The notes beneath the pieces are model-generated. The model ran no database searches, had not been told where the DNA came from, and saw only the letters and a list, made by a program, of their open reading frames with translations. 5,981 nt of DNA from Bacteroidota bacterium (GTDB taxonomy: Bacteria > Bacteroidota > Bacteroidia > Bacteroidales > Dysgonomonadaceae). Positions 1 to 5,981 of the stretch are shown one piece after another (the first letter of the stretch is position 1; every line of letters begins with the position of its first letter). The position numbers and the translations under genes are program-made. The stretch is from NCBI GenBank assembly GCA_023437305.1, contig JAEZGN010000011.1:1-5981 (forward strand). Reading direction: 5' to 3'.

Positions 1-465
1 GGCTACCGAAATATGTTTTTCTACCATTTTTTGTGAGATACCTTCTTGCTCTGCAATTTGAGTGTAGCTCATACGGCTGTAGCGGCTGAGTTTAAATACA
101 GTTTTGCATTTTGGGCTTAAGCTTTCAATGGCTGTTTCTATACTTTTTTCAAATTCAACCCTGTCCACGCAATCGTATGCTTCATTCAGTTCTTTTTCTT
201 CATATATCCATTTGGTGAGCAACTCTTCGTGAAGTTTTATATCTCTAAAGTGGTTTAATATACGGTTACGGGCGGCGGTATAAAGATATGCTTTTATATC
301 ATCTATTTGGAGCAATTCTCTATTTACCCATAGACTACAAAATACATCTTGGGCAATATCTTTGATAACATGCTCATCTTTAGTATAAAGATTTAGGAAA
401 TAACATACTGGTTCATAATAGGTGTTGAATATTTCCTCAAATTCAGACTCTATATAACTACGCAT
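1..465 (-). CDS. ECF-type RNA polymerase sigma factor, Bacteroidetes-expanded family (3' end outside window)
   Basis: This gene encodes an extracytoplasmic-function sigma factor, which directs RNA polymerase to a small regulon and is usually held by a membrane anti-sigma factor. The 155 visible codons are open to the window edge. Region 2 covers about residues 8-75, with DIAQDVFCSLW (36-46) as region 2.2 and AYLYTAARNRILNHFRD (59-75) as regions 2.3-2.4. A linker follows, then region 4 from about residue 105, with the helix-turn-helix RMSYTQIAEQEGISQKMVEK (131-150). The family usually has about 180-195 residues, so some 25-40 are missing beyond the edge. The ATG at 465 is the first start after an in-frame TAA at 471-469, which fixes the start well. 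It begins 30 nt after the GH16 stop on the same strand, with no terminator or recognisable promoter between, so cotranscription is plausible. In Bacteroidetes such genes often precede a FecR-like anti-sigma factor and a SusC/SusD pair; here that neighbour would lie off the left edge. The family assignment is firm; the target regulon is unknown. Confidence 0.93.
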   Translation of the reverse strand, partial: MRSYIESEFEEIFNTYYEPVCYFLNLYTKDEHVIKDIAQDVFCSLWVNRELLQIDDIKAYLYTAARNRILNHFRDIKLHEELLTKWIYEEKELNEAYDCVDRVEFEKSIETAIESLSPKCKTVFKLSRYSRMSYTQIAEQEGISQKMVEKHISVA

Positions 466-495
466 ATCTTATATTCTTATTTGTAGAAGGAGTCA

Positions 496-1305
496 CTATT
501 CTTTCTGATAAATACGTACATAATCAATATCGAAGTAATGCGGAAATAAGGTATCATCTACACCTTTTATACCACCTAAACCTCCGCCTATAGCAAGATT
601 AAGCAGTAAATGGAATGGCTGATCGAAAGGCCAAGCATCTATTCCCGCTTGTTTGTCGAATGTGAAATAATGAATCCCATCGATATACGATCTGATCTGA
701 TGCTCATCCCATTCCATAGTATAAACATGAAACCTGTCGGTAACTAGTGGAGCGTGAATTGATTTTCCTACCTGTGTGCCTTTCGTATGGTTATATGTTT
801 GGGTATGAACAGTAGAGAATACACTGTCGGGTGAAAAACCTACGTGTTCCATAATGTCTATTTCACCACATCTGGGCCAACCTCCATATTTACTATCTGT
901 AGGCAACATCCATATTGCAGGCCAGGTTCCTCTACCTGTTGGGAGCTTTGCACTTACTTCTACCTTTCCATATAGCCAATCTCCTTTCCCCTTTGTTCTT
1001 AGTCTTGCAGAAGTATATTGTTTACCATTAGACTCTTCTTTCAGGGCAGTGATTCTTAATATACCGTTACATACACGAGCATTGTTTATATTCTTGTCGG
1101 TATACCATTGCCGCTCGTTGTTTCCCCAGCCATACGAGTTGCCATGTGTATCGAAACTCCATTTTGTAGAGTCAGGTAGACCCGTATATTCAAACTCATC
1201 AAACCAAACTAATTTCCAATCATCGTTTTGTGAGAATAACGATTTAGGTAAAATAAATAAAATCAAGGCGATTAAGATTATTCCTTTTTGGATATTATGG
1301 TTCAT
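496..1305 (-). CDS. secreted glycoside hydrolase family 16 endo-beta-glucanase (laminarinase-like)
   Basis: This 269-residue protein is a single-domain GH16 enzyme, a retaining endo-hydrolase expected to cut beta-1,3- or mixed beta-1,3/1,4-glucans. The catalytic signature is EIDIME at residues 148-153: E148 is the predicted nucleophile, D150 the assisting residue and E153 the acid/base. The extra residue (ExDxxE) is the beta-bulge form typical of laminarinase-like GH16 members. Other family landmarks are LVWFDEF (32-38), GTWPAIWML (126-134), GGWPRCGEID just before the nucleophile, VHTQTYNH (166-173), NLAIGGGLGG (236-245) and the closing strand FDIDYVRIYQ (258-267). Residues 1-25 form a signal peptide with a hydrophobic stretch at 9-19 and a likely cut before Q26. 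No lipobox cysteine is present, so it is probably released to the periplasm or outside rather than lipid-anchored. There is no carbohydrate-binding module and no type IX secretion C-terminal domain. The usual AVGGNWGG pattern is altered to AIGGGLGG. It lies 248 nt after susD and 30 nt before the sigma gene. Family certain; exact glucan not resolved. Confidence 0.95.
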   Translation of the reverse strand: MNHNIQKGIILIALILFILPKSLFSQNDDWKLVWFDEFEYTGLPDSTKWSFDTHGNSYGWGNNERQWYTDKNINNARVCNGILRITALKEESNGKQYTSARLRTKGKGDWLYGKVEVSAKLPTGRGTWPAIWMLPTDSKYGGWPRCGEIDIMEHVGFSPDSVFSTVHTQTYNHTKGTQVGKSIHAPLVTDRFHVYTMEWDEHQIRSYIDGIHYFTFDKQAGIDAWPFDQPFHLLLNLAIGGGLGGIKGVDDTLFPHYFDIDYVRIYQKE

Positions 1306-1386
1306 TTCTTTAATTTTTTAGTTATACTTCCTTTCTCCACCATAAGATTTTTTACTCTTCATACCAAATCCTTTTTTTAGCGAATA

Positions 1387-1490
1387 TATGTGACTCTATG
1401 GTCCCTTTTTTTACAATCTTCTTTACCCCTATTTGATAACCTAAAAAACAACTCTCGTTTGATAACTATAAGAAAACCATAGAGCACATA
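1387..1490. repeat. 15-bp inverted repeat with one bulge, 73-nt loop
   Basis: The left arm 1387-1402 (TATGTGACTCTATGGT) is the reverse complement of the right arm 1476-1490 (ACCATAGAGCACATA), apart from one extra A at 1393. This gives 15 base pairs, nine of them uninterrupted, around a loop at 1403-1475. It lies wholly in the gap between susD and the GH16 gene. Neither arm is followed by a T run on its strand, so a simple terminator is unlikely. It could be a structured leader of the GH16 transcript, paired operator half-sites, or the ends of a tiny non-coding mobile element. The trinucleotide ATA lies just outside both arms (1384-1386 and 1491-1493), but in DNA this AT-rich that means little. 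Confidence 0.7.
1432..1466. repeat. 9-bp direct repeat TTTGATAAC, copies 26 bp apart
   Basis: TTTGATAAC occurs at 1432-1440 and again at 1458-1466, start to start 26 bp, each followed by a loosely similar A-rich stretch. On the coding strand of the neighbouring genes it reads GTTATCAAA. Both copies lie inside the loop of the larger inverted repeat. Tandem sites of this kind can be activator or repressor binding sites, but a 9-bp match within AT-rich DNA could also arise by chance. The repeat is certain; function is not shown. Confidence 0.5.
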
Positions 1491-1525
1491 ATAATTATAG
1501 ATGAAGATACAAAAACAAGCTGAAT

Positions 1526-1548
1526 AATTGATATAGTTTATAACAATT
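1526..1548 (-). terminator. AT-rich hairpin 5 nt after the susD stop, possible weak terminator
   Basis: Read on the minus strand, AATTGTTATA (1548-1539) can pair with TATATCAATT (1535-1526) across a 3-nt loop, giving nine pairs of ten with one T-T mismatch. A short T run (GTTTTTG) follows about 10 nt later, near 1516-1510. The stem has a single G-C pair and the T run is not adjacent, so efficient intrinsic termination is doubtful. It could instead mark a processed 3' end that stabilises the susCD message and lowers expression of the downstream enzyme. The structure itself is plainly visible; its role is inference. Confidence 0.35.
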
Positions 1549-1553
1549 GCATA

Positions 1554-3083
1554 TTATTTAAGCAACCACATCAATTTATTGATTTCGTCATAGCCTTCGT
1601 ACTGTTTATCCAGTGCTATTTTTAAATTATCACGATTGTAATTTGTTTCTGAACTCGGATACAACCAACGCATAGGTAATCCATTTTTATTATTCTCATT
1701 CAAACTTGTTTCAGGATTGATAGGAAAGTCAGGGTAGTTGTTACGCCTGTATTCAAAGAAACTAGTTTGAGATTCCTGCATAAAGTTAAGAATGTAGCGT
1801 TGCATCCATATCTGTTTCAATTGTTCGTCGGTAGAGGATTTGAATGCGGCATTGCCCGTAAAATAGCTGTCAATATATCCTTGAGTAATAGCTTTGCCAT
1901 GCGCATATTCAGCCTTTGTAGCCATAATAGAGGCAAGAGCCGATTTTACGCCGCTTTCGTAATAAGACTTTGCATCACCTGTTGTTATCCAGCCTCTTAC
2001 TCTTGCTTCTGCAATGATTAGTTGTTGCTCGGCATAAGTTAATACCATGCGTGGTTCACAAGCATCTTCTTTTAAGTAACGCTTGTTTAATAGCGAATAT
2101 TTATTTGCGCTATGACCGGCATTCATTGCAGAATAATCCATTGAAACATCAACACCGATATAGGCTTCTTCGTCCGATTCTGTTTTACCTGCAGCGATAG
2201 CTGCCCCTGCAGGTTCTGCAAAGTAGAATAATCTTCTGTCTCCTAGTAATTTCAGATTGTCGACAAGCAAAGAACTGATAATTGTTTTGCTGGTAAACAA
2301 ATCATTGGTACTTGATAGTGGATGTCTGTTTAGACTTGAATAGTTAAGCCCGAAAAATCCTGTTGAGGCTTCCAGTAGGTTCCCACTATTAACGATCTCT
2401 GCAAAACGTTTCTTTACTTCTAAAGATGCAATATTTTCTTTTTTACTCAATGTTATCAAGACTTTTAGTGCGAGCGCATTTGATGCTCTGCGCCATTTAG
2501 CAGGATCACCATTATACGGAGTGGGATCTCCATCGAAGTTTGTTCCGTTCGCAAAGAACTGATCTGCCTCTTTCAACTCGTTTAGAATACCTTTAAATAC
2601 ATCTTCTTGAGTGTCATAACTTGGCTTGTACACACCTGATGCACCTTTGTTTGCTTCACTATAGGGGATATCACCTAATTCCATTGTTAGTTTGAAAAAG
2701 GCAGCGGCACGAACAAATTTTGCCACACCTTTGTATGAGTTCTCCATCGGGCTACCTTGTGCATAGCCTAGCATTTTATCTATGTTAGGAAGTACTGTCA
2801 GTATTTCGAAGCTACTACTCCCTATTGTGTTGTATTGCGTACTCATTTGTCCTTCGTTAGCATAGCCTACATATTTGGATAATGCGTTATCCGAGATCAT
2901 TACCTTAGCGTCTCTTCCATCAAATCGGGCTACACGTAACACTACATTTGTGCATAGCAATGATGCACTAACCTGAGATGTAGAGTCGGGATTCGTATTC
3001 AAATCGTCGAAATTGCTGCATCCTATAAATATTGATAAAAGAAGGATGCTTGCTATAATCGTGAATTTATTTATGGTTTTCAT
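1554..3083 (-). CDS. SusD/RagB-like outer-membrane glycan-binding lipoprotein (SusD-like_2 type)
   Basis: This 509-residue protein is the SusD partner of the upstream transporter. It sits as a lid on the SusC barrel at the cell surface and delivers bound oligosaccharides. Residues 1-21 are a lipoprotein signal peptide ending in FIG, with C22 as the lipidated residue. Acidic residues D26 and D27 follow closely, compatible with surface export in Bacteroidetes. The mature start NFDDLNTNPD (24-33) is the classic opening of SusD-like proteins, and I judge it closest to the Pfam SusD-like_2 group. Helical TPR-like segments include FFKLTMELGDIPYSEA (129-144), DPAKWRRASNALALKVLITL (193-212), YAEQQLIIAEARVRGW (350-365) and QIWMQRYILNFMQES (424-438). 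The C-terminal RWLYPSSETNYNRDN (472-486) is also family-typical, and the length is normal. It starts 19 nt after the susC stop with an A-rich leader, so the two are surely cotranscribed. The bound glycan cannot be read from sequence; the neighbouring GH16 gene suggests a beta-glucan. Confidence 0.96.
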   Translation of the reverse strand: MKTINKFTIIASILLLSIFIGCSNFDDLNTNPDSTSQVSASLLCTNVVLRVARFDGRDAKVMISDNALSKYVGYANEGQMSTQYNTIGSSSFEILTVLPNIDKMLGYAQGSPMENSYKGVAKFVRAAAFFKLTMELGDIPYSEANKGASGVYKPSYDTQEDVFKGILNELKEADQFFANGTNFDGDPTPYNGDPAKWRRASNALALKVLITLSKKENIASLEVKKRFAEIVNSGNLLEASTGFFGLNYSSLNRHPLSSTNDLFTSKTIISSLLVDNLKLLGDRRLFYFAEPAGAAIAAGKTESDEEAYIGVDVSMDYSAMNAGHSANKYSLLNKRYLKEDACEPRMVLTYAEQQLIIAEARVRGWITTGDAKSYYESGVKSALASIMATKAEYAHGKAITQGYIDSYFTGNAAFKSSTDEQLKQIWMQRYILNFMQESQTSFFEYRRNNYPDFPINPETSLNENNKNGLPMRWLYPSSETNYNRDNLKIALDKQYEGYDEINKLMWLLK

Positions 3084-3102
3084 TTCGTTTCAGTTTAAAG
3101 TT

Positions 3103-5981
3103 TTAAAAATCTATTTTCACATTAAATCCAATATAACGCTGAGACGGGTCGCTGAAGTTATCTGTACCACCGTCAGGGTCAGAGTATTTAAAATCTTTAG
3201 CCCATAATAACATATTTTGCCCTACAGCCGATACTGCAATATCTTTAGCTCTAAGTTTAGCCGATAGTGTTTTCGGAAGGCTATAAGTCAGAGCTATTTC
3301 TCGTATTTTGAAGAATGTGGTGCTGTAAGCATCCAGCGATGAAGGCGAGCCTCCCCATGCAGTTCCTTTATGCAGATTTTCGATATATGTTTTGTAAGTA
3401 ACAGGCACATCATTAGGAGCATATTCGCGTGTGTCGCTTGTAATGTTTCCGTATGTATCGTACGTTGCTTTCCCCGATATTACTTTTACTCCTTGCCCTG
3501 TATAGTTTTTCGTTCCGGGCTGGGTGGCATCTAAATAACGTTCAGGAACTATTGAGTTAGGATGTGATCCTGCACGCCACATATACATTTCGGTAGTTGT
3601 TTGAGCAATACCGCCTACACGTCCGTCCATCGTCATTCTGAAATGCCAGTTTTTGTACCTTACACTTGTATTCATACCCCAAATCCAATCAGGATCGTAA
3701 TTGCCAAACTTAGAATCGTATGCCGAATAAAGTGGTAGCCCATTACTGTGTATAATATTACCTTGCGGATCTTTTTGATACTCTCTGATTATATAATGAT
3801 CTACTCTCTTTCCAACTTTTACCCAAGGCTTATCTTGCGAAAATGTTTCATCCAGTTTTGTATAATAGCGGGCATATTTCGACCAATTCAGAGTTACATC
3901 CCATTCCCAATCTTTTGTCTTGATTGGTGTTACTGTAGCTGTAATTTCAAAACCTTTACGAGTGATTTCTTCTCCCGAATTGATATAGTTGCTTTTATAA
4001 CCGGAGGCCGGACTTATAGGTGCTTGTACTATAAAGTCGTACATGCGTTTGTTATAATATGCTACATCTAAAGAAGCTCTGCCTTTGAAAAAATTGAGGG
4101 CTGTCCCTACTTCGAATGTTGATGTAGACTCTGCTCTTACGTTTGTACCTCTGATAGATGTAGGATATGTCGCCGAACTCAGATTTCCCCAAGCGTTTTG
4201 CGTGATCGCATAGTCTGAATTAATCTCATATATGTTAGCGGGCTTTTTGGAAGTTGTCCATGATCCGCGAAGTTTCCAGAATGATAGCCAATTCACCTCA
4301 GGTAGAAGCTCAGAAGCAATAAAGCTACTTGCTACCGATGGATAGAAATAAGAACGTTCTGATTTTGAAAGGGTAGAACTCCAGTCGTTACGCATAGTTG
4401 CTTCTATATATGCCATACTGCGCCATGATGCACCCACACGACCGAATACACTGTTTACTTGTTTCTTATACAATCTTGAACTAGTAAGTACAGAATTAAT
4501 AGATGCCTTCAGTGAGTAGAATCCCGGTATCGAGAGTCCGCTTTGTGTGCGAGCTTCCATTCCTTCGTCTTGGTTGTAGGAAATAGAACCTCCTACAAAT
4601 CCGTCGAATCGGAAATCTTTATATGCCTTGTCTGCAGCTAAGATAAGGTCGCTGTTGATGCTGTAACCTCTGCCCACGCCCATATTGAATGAGCCCTTTG
4701 CTGATTCGCCCCATATCTCTGTCCCATTTTTTATTACGGTTGATGTACCTCCTCCTGTGAACGAACCTTTGGATATGCGTACATCCTGACGGTCACTATA
4801 ACTGTCGAATCCTGTTCTTAATGTAGCTTTCAACCAAGGAGTAATATCGTAGTTGAGGGAAAGTGTTCCGTTAAAAATATCTCTGTTCAATGTATGCAAT
4901 CTCTCGTATCTGTCGAAGTATGGATTGTTGTTTGTACTTTCATAGCTACTATTTTGCTTCTCGTTTTTTATTAGCCAGTAGTCTTTATAGTCTCTGATAT
5001 CGTAGTCGGGAGCCGACCATACCAATAGACTGTACATAGGATCATATCCGGCATATCCATTGAATCCTAGATTGGGAGAGGTTTGTTTGTTGAATCCTAA
5101 GCTCGAAGACAATGTAAACTTATCAACTTTCATTTCTCCACCAAGGCTATAGGTATATTTATTGAATAAAGAGTTGGGATATTGACCTTTATTTTGTACC
5201 CATGTCGCAGATGCTCGCAAACTACTATTTTTAGTTTGTTGTACAACATTTATATTGTTGTTTAGTATATAGCCCTGCACCAGGAAGTTTTTAAAGTTGT
5301 CTTTTCCTCTAGCAGTGTATGGCATTGGCGTCATTGTTTTTGAAATAGGATCCCATTGTACTACTTCTTGTCCCTCCATCGGTACGCCCCACGAACCATC
5401 GCCTGTACGGGCATAGGCATTCGTTGCAGTATTCACGACACGTCCGTAGGTTGATTGCATTTCGGGTATGGCAAGATAACCTGCCGTAAACATTGTTCCA
5501 CTATTTATAGAAACGGATAAGCCTTGTCTTTCCGAACCTTTCTTTGTTGTAATCATGATGGCTCCTCCATCACCTTTAGATCCATAAAGGGCAGAAGCAG
5601 TAGAGCCTTTTAATATGTTCATAGATTCGATATCGTCTGCAGGTAAATCGCGCAATGTCATATTTGTATAAGGTACTCCATCTATAACAATTAAAGGGTT
5701 TTCTCCACGAAGGGTTATTTCGGGTACAGCTCCAAATTCTGTACTGTTCAGTACATTTAATCCGGCCACTCTACCTGTAAGCGATGTCCCAACATCTAAC
5801 GGACGTACAGTCTGCAAGGCTTGTCCCTTTACTCCTTGTACAGCGTACCCAAGAGCCTTTTCTTCACGTCTGATGCCCAATGCTGTAACTACAACATCTG
5901 ATAACACTTTTTCGTCTTCAGTCAGAATAATGTCGAATACCGATTTGACTCCCACTGTTACGGCATATGTTTGAAAGCCGA
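3103..5981 (-). CDS. SusC/RagA-family TonB-dependent outer-membrane transporter (5' end outside window)
   Basis: This gene encodes the beta-barrel importer of a Sus-type system, which takes up oligosaccharides across the outer membrane using TonB energy. The frame is open to the window edge: GFQTYAVTV precedes the GTG codon at 5955, so that GTG is internal and not a true start. What is visible, about 958 codons, begins at the end of the N-terminal carboxypeptidase-D-like extension (FDIILTEDEKVLSD). Then comes the TonB-box region DVVVTALGI, the plug with ITLRGENPLIVIDGVPY and DLPADDIESMNILKGSTASA, and the barrel. Missing are the signal peptide and most of the extension. The SusC hallmark DGVPY is at about 5682-5668. 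The C-terminus YIGFNVKIDF ends in phenylalanine, as expected for barrel insertion. The plug is compact: between the GLNV and DGVP motifs it lacks the longer Gly/Ser/Asn-rich loop of many SusC proteins. It is followed after 19 nt by susD. Family certain; substrate inferred from the GH16 neighbour. Confidence 0.97.
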   Translation of the reverse strand, partial: GFQTYAVTVGVKSVFDIILTEDEKVLSDVVVTALGIRREEKALGYAVQGVKGQALQTVRPLDVGTSLTGRVAGLNVLNSTEFGAVPEITLRGENPLIVIDGVPYTNMTLRDLPADDIESMNILKGSTASALYGSKGDGGAIMITTKKGSERQGLSVSINSGTMFTAGYLAIPEMQSTYGRVVNTATNAYARTGDGSWGVPMEGQEVVQWDPISKTMTPMPYTARGKDNFKNFLVQGYILNNNINVVQQTKNSSLRASATWVQNKGQYPNSLFNKYTYSLGGEMKVDKFTLSSSLGFNKQTSPNLGFNGYAGYDPMYSLLVWSAPDYDIRDYKDYWLIKNEKQNSSYESTNNNPYFDRYERLHTLNRDIFNGTLSLNYDITPWLKATLRTGFDSYSDRQDVRISKGSFTGGGTSTVIKNGTEIWGESAKGSFNMGVGRGYSINSDLILAADKAYKDFRFDGFVGGSISYNQDEGMEARTQSGLSIPGFYSLKASINSVLTSSRLYKKQVNSVFGRVGASWRSMAYIEATMRNDWSSTLSKSERSYFYPSVASSFIASELLPEVNWLSFWKLRGSWTTSKKPANIYEINSDYAITQNAWGNLSSATYPTSIRGTNVRAESTSTFEVGTALNFFKGRASLDVAYYNKRMYDFIVQAPISPASGYKSNYINSGEEITRKGFEITATVTPIKTKDWEWDVTLNWSKYARYYTKLDETFSQDKPWVKVGKRVDHYIIREYQKDPQGNIIHSNGLPLYSAYDSKFGNYDPDWIWGMNTSVRYKNWHFRMTMDGRVGGIAQTTTEMYMWRAGSHPNSIVPERYLDATQPGTKNYTGQGVKVISGKATYDTYGNITSDTREYAPNDVPVTYKTYIENLHKGTAWGGSPSSLDAYSTTFFKIREIALTYSLPKTLSAKLRAKDIAVSAVGQNMLLWAKDFKYSDPDGGTDNFSDPSQRYIGFNVKIDF

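Larger units (their letters stand above)
1306..1553 (-). promoter_or_regulatory. AT-rich intergenic leader between susD and the GH16 gene
   Basis: This 248-nt gap holds no credible gene. It is much longer than the 19-nt and 30-nt gaps on either side, so it probably carries a separate promoter, a processing site or another control element for the GH16 gene. I looked on the minus strand for the Bacteroidetes promoter consensus (TTTG near -33, TAnnTTTG near -7) and found no good match. The 35 nt before the ATG at 1305 are A-rich with a GGAGAAAGGAAG tract centred about 27 nt upstream, too far for a normal ribosome binding site. The gap contains a hairpin, a long inverted repeat and a direct repeat, listed separately. 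Confidence 0.5.
496..5981 (-). other. polysaccharide utilization locus (susC-susD-GH16), predicted beta-glucan target
   Basis: The transporter, its lipoprotein partner and a GH16 hydrolase follow one another on one strand. A susC/susD tandem marks a polysaccharide utilization locus by established convention, and GH16 is the only degradative enzyme seen. The inferred substrate is a beta-1,3- or mixed-linkage glucan, but GH16 also includes agarases, carrageenases and porphyranases. The laminarinase-type sequence around EIDIME argues against those. Genes for a beta-glucosidase (GH3) or a second surface glycan-binding protein, common in such loci, are not in the window. The locus may extend past the right edge, since susC is incomplete. 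Confidence 0.8.

Noticed and set aside
466..495. Terminator or promoter between the GH16 gene and the sigma gene
   Set aside because: The 30 nt contain no stem of useful length and no TAnnTTTG-like element.
854..1321. Plus-strand open frame of 155 codons
   Set aside because: It lies antisense to the GH16 gene, which has clear family motifs, and its translation shows no recognisable domain. It is a shadow of the real gene.
1387..1490. Inverted repeat as an intrinsic terminator
   Set aside because: The loop of 73 nt is far too long, and neither arm is followed by a T run on the relevant strand.
1767..2021. Plus-strand open frame of 84 codons
   Set aside because: It is fully antisense to the conserved C-terminal part of the SusD-like gene, and its product resembles nothing known to me.
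3013..3207. Plus-strand open frame of 64 codons across the susC-susD junction
   Set aside because: It overlaps the signal-peptide end of susD and the end of susC antisense, with no sign of a real product.
3748..4071. Plus-strand open frame of 107 codons
   Set aside because: It is antisense to the susC barrel region and its translation has no recognisable motif.
5953..5955. GTG as the start of the SusC-like gene
   Set aside because: The frame stays open upstream to the window edge and encodes family-typical residues (GFQTYAVTV). A start here would also leave the protein without a signal peptide.

Overview
The window looks like part of a Bacteroidota genome, most likely order Bacteroidales. 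The evidence is a SusC/SusD-type outer-membrane glycan uptake pair, an ECF sigma factor of the Bacteroidetes-expanded type, A/T-rich leaders without clear Shine-Dalgarno sequences, and AT-rich intergenic DNA. A low-GC genus such as Dysgonomonas would fit, but that is only a guess. All four genes I can support lie on the minus strand, so transcription runs from high to low coordinates.

In transcription order: (1) 5981-3103, a SusC/RagA-type TonB-dependent transporter whose 5' end lies outside the window; (2) 3083-1554, a SusD-like lipoprotein of the 'DLNTNPD' type, 19 nt after the transporter; (3) 1553-1306, a 248-nt AT-rich gap holding a hairpin just after the SusD stop, a 15-bp inverted repeat with a 73-nt loop, and a 9-bp direct repeat; (4) 1305-496, a secreted family GH16 endo-beta-glucanase with the motif EIDIME; (5) 465 to beyond position 1, an ECF sigma factor starting 30 nt after the glucanase stop and cut by the window edge in its region-4 helix-turn-helix.

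Together the first three genes form a compact polysaccharide utilization locus. The GH16 enzyme would cleave a beta-glucan, laminarin-like beta-1,3- or mixed beta-1,3/1,4-glucan. SusD would capture the oligosaccharides and the SusC barrel, energised by TonB, would import them. The sigma factor either belongs to this locus as a downstream regulator or opens a second sigma/anti-sigma locus beyond the left edge. The window cannot decide between these.

I see no CRISPR array, tRNA, rRNA, transposase or phage gene. I found no clearly new system. The least explained element is the structured gap between susD and the GH16 gene.
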